NCBI RefSeq assembly: GCF_002001165.1
Contig: NZ_MUNQ01000005.1
Span: 551,868-615,867, forward strand
Reading direction: 5' to 3'
Origin: Rhodanobacter sp. C05
Lineage (GTDB): Bacteria > Pseudomonadota > Gammaproteobacteria > Xanthomonadales > Rhodanobacteraceae
Length of the DNA stretch: 64,000 nucleotides
A program made the translations under genes and the position numbers. Shown piece after piece: positions 32,623-41,645 of this stretch; within the stretch, counting starts at the first letter, position 1, and the number at the start of each line of letters is the position of its first letter. The notes beneath the pieces are model-generated. The model ran no database searches and was not told where the DNA came from. It saw only the letters and a program-made list of their open reading frames with translations.

Positions 32623-34886
32623 GCTGCACGCTCGCGCGAGTCTTTGACAAACGACATCAAGACGTTGTCGGAAGGGTCGTTTGCCTGCAGCAGGCGATTG
32701 CCGGAGTCGATGAGCCCAGCCGCCTGCAAACGTTCGCTCCAGCTGGCCACCGGGGCGAAGAACCTCAATTCGTTGCGGTTGCTTTCCCATGGCAGGCCAA
32801 GGCCTGCGTTGAACACGGTATGCGCAAGCGACACGAAATCGTGCATCAGGGGCGTGGTGACATCGTGGTCACGGAGAATGAACACACCGCCAGGGCGCAG
32901 GATGCGCTCGATCGAGAGGATGAAATCCCGCAGCCGTTCGGGTTGTGCATGGTGCAGACCGATGTAGCAGGTGACCACATCCACGCTCGCACTCGCCACA
33001 TCGGCCTCGGCAATCGGCGCGTAATCGTTCATGGGTACGAATCGCCCGAGCTTGCCGATCTGGCCGCGCTCCACAATATCAACCGGAGAACCACCCGGGG
33101 CGACATCATTCACGAGAACGATGTCACCTTCCACGCGCACGTGTTTTCGCAGCTCACTGATGTAGCGACCCGTGGTGCCTATTTCGACGTAACCATGAAT
33201 ATGGCGACGATCGCCCAGCAATTGCAGCGTCTGGCGTGCCATCTCGCGCTTCTGCTTGAGCAAGGCGGGGACGGCGTAAGTCAGCTCGGAAAGCAGCGGT
33301 TTGATGCCGGGGAGGTCACGCTGGAGTTGGCGGTATATGGCTTCGTCGTCTTTGTGTTCGGCGCAGGTAGCCTTGATCAGGGCATGGAAGCGATCTTCCG
33401 GATACAGGCGATAGATGTTCTGCAGGAAGCGGTAGAAGCCATCGTGCATGCGCCTGTCGTCGAACACGCGATGAAATTCACAGGTGGGCGTGTGGCCAGC
33501 AGGCTGGTTCGCGGTGGCCAACGTCGGTGCGTAATAGGTATCCCAGATGACATTGCGCCAGCGAAAATCAGGATCCAGCCGGCGCTTGAGCGCGAACAGC
33601 TCATGTGCGCGTGGATATGCCTTGTGGAACTGCTCCGGAGTGGCATGTACCTGATAGGGCAGATAGTAGGCGCCGCTGCACTCGATGGCCGCATCGATCA
33701 ACTCGCGGGTCCACACCGCTACGCGATTCCTGGCGTTTACGCGCGTTCGCTGCTTGTAATAGAGAACAAAGGCAAACGTCTCGCTGCGCGCCCAGGCCAG
33801 CAGCGAGCCTGGATCAGCCGTCGCGTGACGCACCGAAATATTCAGCACGTTGACCCGATGGCGTTGCAGGATTTCAGCCATCCTGGTCACGAAATCCTGA
33901 TATCGCGCTACCGGTACGAAATACTCCTGGAGCACAAAGGTACGGAAGACGCGCGAACGAGGTTCCAGTTCGGCCACATCGGCACCAGCCTCATAGTTGC
34001 GCCAATGCACGCGCTTGCTCAGATACAGCAGCGGATCGATCAGGTATTCCTTGCGCCACTTGCCCAGCGGCGTTTCGGAAATCGCCCAGATGAAGTACTT
34101 CTGGATCGGATAAGTACGCCGCGTCGGAACCAGACGGTACGGCACGGTAACGGGATCATCCGTTTCCTCCCAGGTGATCGAGCGTGCCCTTGTGAACTGC
34201 GGCGGATAAAGATCGGCGTTGTGGAAGATCGCCTGAGGTACATTGCGCACTTTCTCGGTGAAGTGGGCCAGATACGTATTGGGCGGCAGCTTAGTCGTCA
34301 CGCGTTTGACGCGTGTGTTACGGGCCAGATCGAGTTCCGCCTCGACAATGACGCCAAGACCACCATAGCCACCGATGGCGCCGTAGAAAATCTCGCTATT
34401 GACGCTTGGCGAGGCCTCCACGCTTTCACCCGTAGCCAGTACGACAAGAATCGAGCGGACGGCCAGAATCAACGGACCCTGGCCCATGTACCGACCATGC
34501 ACGTTGACACTCAACGAACCGCCGACAGTGAAGTTGGCGTAGCTCTGCATGATCTTGATCGACAGATCATGCGGATCGAGAAATCGTTGCAGGTCGCACC
34601 AGCGAATACCGGCTTGCACACGAATCGTACGATGCAAAGGTGAGAAGCTCACCACGGCATTCATCCGGCGCATGTCGACATGCAAGGCACCAGGGCTGGC
34701 AGTCTGGCCACCCATGCTGAAACGTCCGCCCCCGATACAAATGGGGCCGCTCGTTCGCTCGATGGCGACCCGTATGTCTTCCGTGCTCGTGGGTGTCACT
34801 ACCGCCCACACAGGTACCGGATTGAGACCGGTGACGTCATTGACGATCTGCCGGGCGTCGCCCGTGGTCAGCGGAACGGCGCTCAT
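32619..34886 (-). CDS. FAD-linked oxidase fused to a SAM-dependent methyltransferase
   Basis: A 755-residue two-domain protein. Residues about 20-470 form a VAO/PCMH-type FAD oxidase: VWAVVTPTSTEDIRVAIERT, CIGGGRFSMGGQ, the FAD-binding FTVGGSLSVNVHGR and GAIGGYGGLGVIVEAEL, then a substrate domain like sugar-lactone/DprE1-type oxidases. No His is seen in the usual covalent flavin position (GRFSMGG). Residues about 555-740 form a class I methyltransferase: YVEIGTTGRYISEL, VNDVAPG, VDVVTCYIGLHHAQ and ILRPGGVFILRDHD. Fusion of these two activities is unusual. It overlaps both neighbours by ATGA. The substrate is unknown; lipid-linked or cell-envelope chemistry is possible because the partners look membrane-bound. 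Confidence 0.88.
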   Translation of the reverse strand: MSAVPLTTGDARQIVNDVTGLNPVPVWAVVTPTSTEDIRVAIERTSGPICIGGGRFSMGGQTASPGALHVDMRRMNAVVSFSPLHRTIRVQAGIRWCDLQRFLDPHDLSIKIMQSYANFTVGGSLSVNVHGRYMGQGPLILAVRSILVVLATGESVEASPSVNSEIFYGAIGGYGGLGVIVEAELDLARNTRVKRVTTKLPPNTYLAHFTEKVRNVPQAIFHNADLYPPQFTRARSITWEETDDPVTVPYRLVPTRRTYPIQKYFIWAISETPLGKWRKEYLIDPLLYLSKRVHWRNYEAGADVAELEPRSRVFRTFVLQEYFVPVARYQDFVTRMAEILQRHRVNVLNISVRHATADPGSLLAWARSETFAFVLYYKQRTRVNARNRVAVWTRELIDAAIECSGAYYLPYQVHATPEQFHKAYPRAHELFALKRRLDPDFRWRNVIWDTYYAPTLATANQPAGHTPTCEFHRVFDDRRMHDGFYRFLQNIYRLYPEDRFHALIKATCAEHKDDEAIYRQLQRDLPGIKPLLSELTYAVPALLKQKREMARQTLQLLGDRRHIHGYVEIGTTGRYISELRKHVRVEGDIVLVNDVAPGGSPVDIVERGQIGKLGRFVPMNDYAPIAEADVASASVDVVTCYIGLHHAQPERLRDFILSIERILRPGGVFILRDHDVTTPLMHDFVSLAHTVFNAGLGLPWESNRNELRFFAPVASWSERLQAAGLIDSGNRLLQANDPSDNVLMSFVKDSRERAA

Positions 34887-35242
34887 TTGACGACCTGGTA
34901 ATCAGGATAGAACTCGGATGGATCGCGTCCGTAGCGGTTGGGCCCCGCGCTTCCGCGCAGGAATCCAAGCTCGGTCACCAGCAGAATCGGTCCGGCGATA
35001 GGAATGAGAACGACGAGAATCCACGCGCCACGCTTGTTGCGATCATGCAGGCGTTTGGTGATGAGGGCGACGAGTACTATAAGGAGCGGTGGGTATAGCA
35101 ACAGCGTGCTGGCGTGCCCGAACACACGCTCGAAACCCACAAACAGAAAGATGAAGACTATCCATGTTGCGAGGGAGTACGCCCAGAAGGTCGAACGCAA
35201 CAGACGTCCCCGGAAGGACAGGAACACATCTTTCATCCGCAT
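34883..35242 (-). CDS. DUF805 membrane protein
   Basis: A 119-residue protein with three to four membrane helices. The DUF805 core is plain: FLSFRGRLLRSTFWAYSLAT at the N-terminus and ITKRLHDRNKRGAWILVVLI in the middle, ending near NRYGRDPSEFYPDY. It is the first gene of the operon. ATG 35242 has AAGGA 8 bases upstream; a later ATG (35236) is possible. The stop overlaps the fused oxidase/methyltransferase start. Confidence 0.9.
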   Translation of the reverse strand: MRMKDVFLSFRGRLLRSTFWAYSLATWIVFIFLFVGFERVFGHASTLLLYPPLLIVLVALITKRLHDRNKRGAWILVVLIPIAGPILLVTELGFLRGSAGPNRYGRDPSEFYPDYQVVK

Positions 35243-35401
35243 GCACACATTCCTTATGGAAGCTTCTGGCTGATCAAGAAGAATTTGCCGTCAAACGCGT
35301 GACCCGTCGCTGACCTGCAGTGTTTCGGTCTGCCTTCAAGCGCATTCATACCGGGAAACGGTACGGTGGTCCAGATGCGCATCAAGGCTGATGAGGCTGG
35401 C

Positions 35402-36067
35402 TTAGCGCGGCACACCATCCGCCCACGGCTTGATGATGTTGATCCACAGCAGGTAGCCCTTGCGGTTCATGTGCAGCCCGTCTTCGCCGAACAGCCCAGG
35501 CTGCGGGCCGCCGTCCTTGCCAAGCATCGGTGTAAAGACGTCCAGATAAGTCACGCCCTTCTGTGTCGCGGCATACGTGCGGACCAGCGCATTCGCCTGG
35601 CGAATCTTTGGCAGCAGTACCGCGCGCGCCACGCTCGGCTTGATCGCGATGAAAGCGATCGGCACACCGGGATCGACCGCGCGCGCCTTGCGTACGAAGG
35701 CGGCGAAATCGTCGCGCACCTGTGCCGGGCTGTTGCCTTCCTGCAGGTCGTTGTCGCCGGCATACATGACGATGGCGCGTGCGTGGTACGGCGCCACGAT
35801 GCGATCGGCGAAGAAGGTCGAATCGCTGATCACGGAACCGCCGAAGCCACGATTGATCACCTTCACTTCCGGGAAATCCGCTGCCAGCGATTTCCAGCGC
35901 TCGATCGACGAGCTGCCGATGAACAGGATGGAACCCGCTGCTGGTGCATGCGTCTGGTCGGCAGCCTCGAAGGCGGCGATGGCCGGATTCCACTGCGCAT
36001 GATCGTTCTCGCGGGCATGTGCCAGCAGCGGCAACAATGCGAACAGCAGGATGATCAGTCGTTTCAT
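35402..36067 (-). CDS. SGNH/GDSL-type esterase (periplasmic)
   Basis: A 221-residue exported hydrolase: signal MKRLIILLFALLPLLAHA, block I ILFIGSSSIERW (catalytic Ser), block II NRGFGGS, block III YAGDNDL and block V DGLHMNRKGY (Asp and His). This is the lysophospholipase/acetylesterase-like GDSL group. Substrate not evident. It lies 26 bases after the RES-toxin stop on the same strand and may be read through from it. Confidence 0.9.
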   Translation of the reverse strand: MKRLIILLFALLPLLAHARENDHAQWNPAIAAFEAADQTHAPAAGSILFIGSSSIERWKSLAADFPEVKVINRGFGGSVISDSTFFADRIVAPYHARAIVMYAGDNDLQEGNSPAQVRDDFAAFVRKARAVDPGVPIAFIAIKPSVARAVLLPKIRQANALVRTYAATQKGVTYLDVFTPMLGKDGGPQPGLFGEDGLHMNRKGYLLWINIIKPWADGVPR

Positions 36068-36093
36068 CGTCGTCTCTAGGGCAAGCCCCGAGA

Positions 36094-36780
36094 CTACCGC
36101 GGACGCGAGAGCTCGGACACCTTGAGCACCATCGCGATGCGTTGTCCGTTCCAGCGGTAGATCATGTGCTCGGACTGCACACACGGCGCCACCAGGTCCG
36201 GATAGAAAACGGCCACGCATTCACCGGCATGGCGGGCGCTGTTGTAGACGATGCCGTTGGAGCCGGCCTTGCGCAGCTGTTGCGCCAACGCGACGCTGGC
36301 AATGTAACTGTGCGGATCCTGCGCCTCAGGCCAGCCATCACGCACGTCGTGCAGCTTGCCGACAATGCTGGTGCGGTAGCAGCGCATCTCGATGTCACAG
36401 GCCGGCTCGGCGGTAGCCGCAAGGAACTGCTCGCGGTGGTACACGGTTTCCTCCACCGCGGTGGCGACGCTGTGCGCGGCATAGAAGACGCCCCAGCTGC
36501 CGTCGGAGAAACGGCTGCCTTCCGGATTGAGATGAGTGAACGCGGCCATCACCGGGGTGGAACCCGGCCCGCTGATGCGGCGCTCCTTTGGCACCATTTT
36601 CAACGCACCCGCTTCCTCGCGCAGGCGCGGGTTGGTCATGGCCTCGATCGCAAATACTGCATCGAGATCCGCCGGATCGGCGATGCGGTCATACACGCCC
36701 ACCGGCGGGAAGCGACTCGGCACGATGCGATACGCCTGATTCCAGCGGATGCGTTTGACCGGTGGCAGATCGATCAGCAT
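36094..36780 (-). CDS. RES-domain toxin
   Basis: A 228-residue RES-family protein. RES toxins of the Xre-RES type deplete NAD+ in the cell. The conserved pieces are an Arg in AYRIVPSRF, a Tyr/Glu stretch VFYAAHSVATAVEETVYHRE, and NSARHAGECVAVFYP near the C-terminus. GGAGA lies 5 bases before ATG 36780. The matching Xre-type antitoxin gene is upstream at 37117-37509, but the usual tight spacing is broken by about 336 bases holding a palindromic repeat. Confidence 0.9.
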   Translation of the reverse strand: MLIDLPPVKRIRWNQAYRIVPSRFPPVGVYDRIADPADLDAVFAIEAMTNPRLREEAGALKMVPKERRISGPGSTPVMAAFTHLNPEGSRFSDGSWGVFYAAHSVATAVEETVYHREQFLAATAEPACDIEMRCYRTSIVGKLHDVRDGWPEAQDPHSYIASVALAQQLRKAGSNGIVYNSARHAGECVAVFYPDLVAPCVQSEHMIYRWNGQRIAMVLKVSELSRPR

Positions 36781-36863
36781 GGAATCTCCAGTGAACTGAA
36801 TCCTTGCATCGAAAGTCCTATATCCGAAATAGCGACAAGGACATCGAAACTTCTCAACGGCAT

Positions 36864-37030
36864 CATTCCGGCGAAGGCCGGAGGAGCTCTATAACAGCGA
36901 AGCTGGTCATCGCTTCATGACGATAGTGCGGGTCATCGATTCATCAATCTTGTGAAGAGCAAACAGCTCAGCTGCATAAAGCGATGACCAGCTTCGCTGT
37001 TATAGAGCTCCTCCGGCCTTCGCCGGAATG
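36864..37030. repeat. Dispersed palindromic repeat, copy B (52-bp perfect inverted repeat)
   Basis: Arms 36864-36915 and 36979-37030 are perfect inverted copies over 52 bases, 63 bases apart. Each arm contains ATTCCGGCGAAGGCCGG and ATAACAGCGAAGCTGGTCAT. The right arm plus flank (36982-37035) is almost identical to 45589-45642, differing clearly only at one internal base. The element occupies the gap between antitoxin and toxin genes; the rest of 36781-37116 holds nothing else I can name. Confidence 0.92.
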
Positions 37031-37116
37031 ACGGCCAAGAGGTCGTTTCTGCAGTGCACGTCCTTCAGCATCGCAAGGGCCCGTCTCGCTGGCCGCGACC
37101 GTCCACACAATCCCGT

Positions 37117-37509
37117 TCAACCGCGCTGAGCATCCAGATACTGGCGCACCACGTAAAGGTCAGCGACGTTGCCCGACAACATGCGCTCCAGCGCGGAGTG
37201 GCCACCGAACAGCGGCGCCTGGTTCGGCTTGTGCAGCCACGCGTCAGCCTGGGCCGGATCAGGAAACAGGATCTGCAGCGATTTCCAGATGCCGAGCAGG
37301 TAGCTGATCCGCTCGATCGTGTCGCGACCTGGCACACCCTCGCGCTGGCGCTTCCATTTGTAGAACGTCGACTCCGGCGGATCACCCAGCAGCTTGCGCT
37401 GGTCGGCAATACGCAGCTTCCATTGTTCGGCCAGCTGGAAGAAAGCACGCAGCGCAGGGCCGCCCAGTGCGTCGGCGGGAGGGGTTTCAGGCAGCGGACG
37501 GGCCAGCAT
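37117..37509 (-). CDS. Xre-type antitoxin with MbcA/ParS toxin-binding domain
   Basis: A 130-residue antitoxin partner of RES toxins: N-terminal helix-turn-helix (WKLRIADQRKLLGDPPESTFYKWKRQ) and the C-terminal toxin-binding region (RISYLLGIWKSLQILFPDPAQADAWLHKPNQ, FGGHSALERMLSGNVADLYVVRQYLD). AAGGAG lies 8 bases before ATG 37509. On the minus strand TTGCGC (37561-37566) and TATTTT are about 18 bases apart, and the -35 overlaps the palindrome TTGCGCAA, so self-repression is plausible. Confidence 0.9.
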   Translation of the reverse strand: MLARPLPETPPADALGGPALRAFFQLAEQWKLRIADQRKLLGDPPESTFYKWKRQREGVPGRDTIERISYLLGIWKSLQILFPDPAQADAWLHKPNQAPLFGGHSALERMLSGNVADLYVVRQYLDAQRG

Positions 37510-37628
37510 GCAGAACTCTCCTTGGAAAGTTAGATGTAAAAATACTCCATTTGTGCAGTTTTGCGCAACTACAGCCGGCGCAATCCCGGCGTGCTAAAAC
37601 ATGCCACCTGCCAGATGGAGAGACTTTC

Positions 37629-38171
37629 ATGCGCCTGCCGACCCTGTTCGCGCTTGCCCTGCTGTCCGCTCTGCCCGTGCCCGGCCATGCGGCGGTAAAG
37701 CAGGCCGCCGCCGACAGCGTGTTGATCCAGGACAGCCGCGTGCTTCACGCCACACCCGCACAAGCCTATGCGGCACTCATCGATGTGGCGCACTGGTGGA
37801 ATAGCGAACACACCTGGTCCGGCAGTGCCGCCAATCTCAGCCTCAAGCCTGAAGCCGGTGGCTGCTTCTGCGAGCGGTGGAAGGACAACAGCGCGCAGCA
37901 CATGCAGGTGCTATGGGCCAGCAAGGATCGCCTGCTGCGCTTGCAGGGCGCCCTGGGGCCTCTGCAGAACATGGCCGTGCAAGGCGTGATGACGTTCAAC
38001 CTCAAACCGGGCGATGGTGGCAGCACGCTGCAATTCGAGTACCGCGTGAACGGCGCCAGCGGCAGTGGATTGGACAAGCTTGCTGCCGGCGTGAACGAAG
38101 TCCTGATGCAGCAGCTGGACCGGCTGCAGCGTTATGCGGAAACCGGTCACGCAGATTCCGCCAGGCCGTGA
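37629..38171 (+). CDS. Exported SRPBCC (START-like) protein
   Basis: A 180-residue protein with signal peptide MRLPTLFALALLSALPVPGH (cut near AHAA) and a polyketide-cyclase/START-like domain: SRVLHATPAQAYAALIDVAHWW, AGGCFCERW, LLRLQGALGPLQNMAVQGVM and LQFEYRVNG. It would bind a hydrophobic ligand in the periplasm. GGAGA lies 7 bases before ATG. Divergent from the antitoxin gene. Confidence 0.85.
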   Translation: MRLPTLFALALLSALPVPGHAAVKQAAADSVLIQDSRVLHATPAQAYAALIDVAHWWNSEHTWSGSAANLSLKPEAGGCFCERWKDNSAQHMQVLWASKDRLLRLQGALGPLQNMAVQGVMTFNLKPGDGGSTLQFEYRVNGASGSGLDKLAAGVNEVLMQQLDRLQRYAETGHADSARP

Positions 38172-38196
38172 AATCGCCGGACTCGGCTGTGTACTG

Positions 38197-39981
38197 CTAC
38201 GGGGCCTTCTCACCCTTCGCGCAGTCGCAGCCGTAGTCTGGCTCCGGCCCACCCTCGGCGATGAAGTGGTCGATGCGCCGCTCCAGCACCGGAAGCGGCA
38301 CCGACCCCGTGGACAACAATGTGTCGTGAAAGTGGCGCAAGTCGAATTTCGCGCCCAGCGCCTTCTCCGCCTTGGCGCGCAGTTCCAGGATCTTCAGGTA
38401 GCCGAGTTCGTACGACAGTGCCTGGCCGGGCCAGCTGATGTAGCGGTCCACCTCGTTGGCGATCTCGCGCGCGGACAGTGCGGTGTTGACAGTCAGGTAA
38501 TCGATCGACTGCTGGCGCGTCCAGCCCAGGTGATGGATGCCGGTGTCGACCACCAGCCGGCAGGCACGCCACATCTGGTAGCTGAGGAAGCCGAAGTGCT
38601 GGTACGGCGTCTGGTAGATGCCCATCTCGTTGCCGAGGTATTCCGAGTACAGGCCCCAGCCCTCGCCGTAGGCGGAGATATAGCCATTGCGGCGGAACGC
38701 GGGCTGATTGTGGTCTTCCTCGGCCAGCTCCAGCTGCAAGGCATGTCCGGGATAGGACTCGTGCAGGGTCAGCGCCGGCATGTTGTACAGCGGACGAGAC
38801 GGCAGGTCGTAGGTGTTGACCAGATAGACGTCCGGACCGCCGCGACCGGAGGTGTAGTATGGCGCGATGGCGTCGGGCACCGGCTCGATGGTGAAGCGCT
38901 CGCGCGGCAGATGACCGAAGAACCTGGCCATCTGGCCGTCCACTTGCTTGGCCACCCAGGCGCTGCGCATCAGCAGCTCATCCGGCGTCTTCGCGTAGAA
39001 CTGCGGATCACTGCGCAGGAACTTCAGGAACTCCGCAAAGTTGCCCTTGAAGCCTGAGTCCTGCATTACCTGCAGCATCTGCGCGTGGATCTTCGTCACC
39101 TGCTCCAGCCCGATCTGGTGGATCGCGTCGGGACTCAGGTCGAGCGTGGTGTATTCGTGGATCTGCTGGTGATAGAACGCCTTGCCGTCCGGCATCGCCT
39201 CGGCGGCCAGGGTAGTGCGCGCATGCGGCACGTAATCGTTGCGGAAAAACACCAGCAGCTTCGCATAGGCGGGAATCACCTCGTCACGAACGCGCTGCAG
39301 CGCCTGGCCCTGCAGGGCCTGCGCCTGCTCGGCCGGAATCGATGCCGGCAGCTGCTTGAACGGTGCGTAGAAGCTGCTCTGGGTCGGATCCTTCAGTTCG
39401 GCCACGGCGGCGATCGACACATCACGACCCTTGAGTACTTCACGCGGCACGCTGAAGCCACGCTGGAGACCGGCGCGCATGTTCGCGATCTGCTGGTCGA
39501 AATAGGCGGGAATCTGGTTCAGGCGGTCAAGGTACTTGCGATAGTCGTCGACCGTGCGCAGCTTGTCGCTGCCAAGGTCGTAGTCGATGTCGGACCAGAA
39601 TGCCGAGTCGCTGTTGAACGGCATCTGCCAGTTCATGAACTTCTGGTCGGCGACGAAGTTGCCGATCTGCTCGCGATAGACCGCCTCGTTGACCTGGTTG
39701 GCCGGCGACAGCTGCGCCACGTCGATGCCATCAAGCTGCTTGAGCACGTGCTGCCAGTAATCCAGCCGTTGCTGCTGGCTGGCCGCGTCGACATCGTCGA
39801 GACGGCCGTTGTTCGGCTGCGCCTCACCCGAGGTGCTGACTCCGGCCTGCCCGGTGCGCCAGGCCCATTCGGCGGTGTAGATCTGCTTGAAGCGCGCATC
39901 CGCGTCCTGCGCCGCCCACGCCGGAACCGCCAGACACAGTGCGCCCAGTACCAGCCATTGCTTGCCCGTGATGATCTTCAC
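38197..39981 (-). CDS. DUF885 family exported protein (putative metallopeptidase)
   Basis: A 594-residue protein with signal peptide MKIITGKQWLVLGALCLAVP and the DUF885 domain. The segment LTLHESYPGHALQLEL carries an HExxxxH-like pair and, with EGWGLYSEYLGNEMG further on, resembles a zinc-peptidase site, as proposed for this family. Length is typical. Its start overlaps the stop of the SulP gene (ATGA), an unexpected operon partner. Confidence 0.9.
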   Translation of the reverse strand: MKIITGKQWLVLGALCLAVPAWAAQDADARFKQIYTAEWAWRTGQAGVSTSGEAQPNNGRLDDVDAASQQQRLDYWQHVLKQLDGIDVAQLSPANQVNEAVYREQIGNFVADQKFMNWQMPFNSDSAFWSDIDYDLGSDKLRTVDDYRKYLDRLNQIPAYFDQQIANMRAGLQRGFSVPREVLKGRDVSIAAVAELKDPTQSSFYAPFKQLPASIPAEQAQALQGQALQRVRDEVIPAYAKLLVFFRNDYVPHARTTLAAEAMPDGKAFYHQQIHEYTTLDLSPDAIHQIGLEQVTKIHAQMLQVMQDSGFKGNFAEFLKFLRSDPQFYAKTPDELLMRSAWVAKQVDGQMARFFGHLPRERFTIEPVPDAIAPYYTSGRGGPDVYLVNTYDLPSRPLYNMPALTLHESYPGHALQLELAEEDHNQPAFRRNGYISAYGEGWGLYSEYLGNEMGIYQTPYQHFGFLSYQMWRACRLVVDTGIHHLGWTRQQSIDYLTVNTALSAREIANEVDRYISWPGQALSYELGYLKILELRAKAEKALGAKFDLRHFHDTLLSTGSVPLPVLERRIDHFIAEGGPEPDYGCDCAKGEKAP

Positions 39982-41645
39982 TGCCGTGGTTTCCCCGTCG
40001 GTGGCGGTGCAGGTGCTGTCGCCAGGGCAGCATCTTCCACGCTCCAGAAGTCGAGCGCCTGTGGCGAAAGCTGGGGTAGCGCTGCCCGCAACAGCAGGTC
40101 ACGCACGGCGTCCTTCAATCGCGCCACGCGCAGCATGATGTCACGCGTGCCGAGCCACGTCGCGAAATCCGCCAGCGCCTCCAGCGCGGTGCCATCCAGG
40201 TCGGAAGATTCCTCCAGGCTCAGCACCACCACACGGGTCCCGGCATGCTCGTCGATCCGCTGGCGCGCCAGCGCCAGCATCGATTCCGCATTGGCGAAGA
40301 ACAAGGGCTCCTCCGGCCGCAGTATCAACATGCCGGCCTGCTCATGAGCACTCGGATGTTCCGCGATATCGACGAAATCATGACTGTCGGGCAGCTGGCC
40401 GAGCACGCTGAGGCGCGGGGTGGCGAGCTGGCGCAACAGCATCACCAGACTGAACGCGATCGCCACCAGCAGGCCGTTGAGGATGCCCAGCGCGAGCACG
40501 GCGAGTACCGCGGAGAGTGCCACCAGCCGGTCACGCTTCCACTGCAGGTAAGGCCGGAACACGGCCAGCCGCCATGACTTGCTCACTGCATGGATCACGA
40601 TCGCCGCCAGCACCGGTTCGGGAATGCGTTCGATCCAGCGCAGCAACAACAACACCATCAGCAGCACACTGGCTGCAGCCACCAACCCAGCCAGCCGCGA
40701 GCGCGCCCCGGCCGCCTCGTTGGCCGAAGTGCCGGAATAGCCGGCACCCAACGGCATGCCATGCAACAGGCCCGACAGGGCATTGGCCATGCCGATCACC
40801 AGCAGGTCACGGTTCGCATCGACCGGGTCGCCGTGCTTCAGCGCAAACGCGCGGATCGCCCCGTACGACTCCGCGTAAAGCACCAGCAGCAACGCCGCCG
40901 CCAGTTCGATGCTGGGCAGCCACTGGCCGCTCGATGGCCATGCCGGCATCGACCAGTCCGGGGTGAGATTGATCGCGCCGGTCAGCGTTACACCGTGCTG
41001 CGCCAGCCAGCCGGAGGCCGCCACGCCCAGCACGATCACCAGCAGGCTGCCGGGCAGACGACGTATCCGCTCGCACAGGAACAGCAGCAACAGCGCCACG
41101 ATGCCCGCCCCCATCGTGACCGGCTGGATCTGGCCCGTCGATTTGACGAGCGCCGCCAGCAACAGCGGTACGAAATCGCCATGCAAGGCCGGCAAGCCGA
41201 GCAGGTTCGGCAACTGCTTCAAGGCGATCACGCAGGCGAGGCCGAAGGTGAAGCCGCGCAGCACCGGCCGCGCGATCAGATGCGAAAGGCCGCCGAGACG
41301 TGCTGCACCAGCAATCAGAAAACAACCGCCGGTGAGCAGCACCAAGGTGGCCGCCACTGCGGCACGTGTCGCGCCCTCCGGACCGGCTAGCGCCAAGGTG
41401 CCTGCAGCCAGCACCGCAGCCGAGGACGAGGTGGCCGAGACGATCGCATAGCGACTGCGTCCGAGCAGGCCGTAGCAGACCAGGCCGATGAAGAGCGCAA
41501 TCACGCCGGCCTGCGGCGGCAACCCGGCAATGCCGGAATACGCCACCGCTTCGGGTAGCAGCAGACCGGCAATCGACAACCCGGCCAGTACATCCACGCC
41601 GATGGTGAAACCCGGCGCGGAAGCAGGTGCCGGGTTCGCGTTCAT
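39978..41645 (-). CDS. SulP-family anion permease with STAS domain
   Basis: A 555-residue SLC26/SulP transporter: VDVLAGLSIAGLLLPEAVAYSGIAGLPPQAGVI is the family's N-terminal signature, followed by about 12 helices and a C-terminal STAS domain (GMLILRPEEPLFFANAESML, VVVLSLEESSDLDGTALEAL). Anion specificity (sulfate, bicarbonate, other) is not readable. It overlaps the genes on both sides by ATGA, giving a three-gene translational unit. Confidence 0.93.
   Translation of the reverse strand: MNANPAPASAPGFTIGVDVLAGLSIAGLLLPEAVAYSGIAGLPPQAGVIALFIGLVCYGLLGRSRYAIVSATSSSAAVLAAGTLALAGPEGATRAAVAATLVLLTGGCFLIAGAARLGGLSHLIARPVLRGFTFGLACVIALKQLPNLLGLPALHGDFVPLLLAALVKSTGQIQPVTMGAGIVALLLLFLCERIRRLPGSLLVIVLGVAASGWLAQHGVTLTGAINLTPDWSMPAWPSSGQWLPSIELAAALLLVLYAESYGAIRAFALKHGDPVDANRDLLVIGMANALSGLLHGMPLGAGYSGTSANEAAGARSRLAGLVAAASVLLMVLLLLRWIERIPEPVLAAIVIHAVSKSWRLAVFRPYLQWKRDRLVALSAVLAVLALGILNGLLVAIAFSLVMLLRQLATPRLSVLGQLPDSHDFVDIAEHPSAHEQAGMLILRPEEPLFFANAESMLALARQRIDEHAGTRVVVLSLEESSDLDGTALEALADFATWLGTRDIMLRVARLKDAVRDLLLRAALPQLSPQALDFWSVEDAALATAPAPPPTGKPRQ

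Noticed and set aside
36864..37030. CRISPR array
   Set aside because: Repeats are inverted pairs with one spacer, not direct repeats in series; no cas genes in the window.
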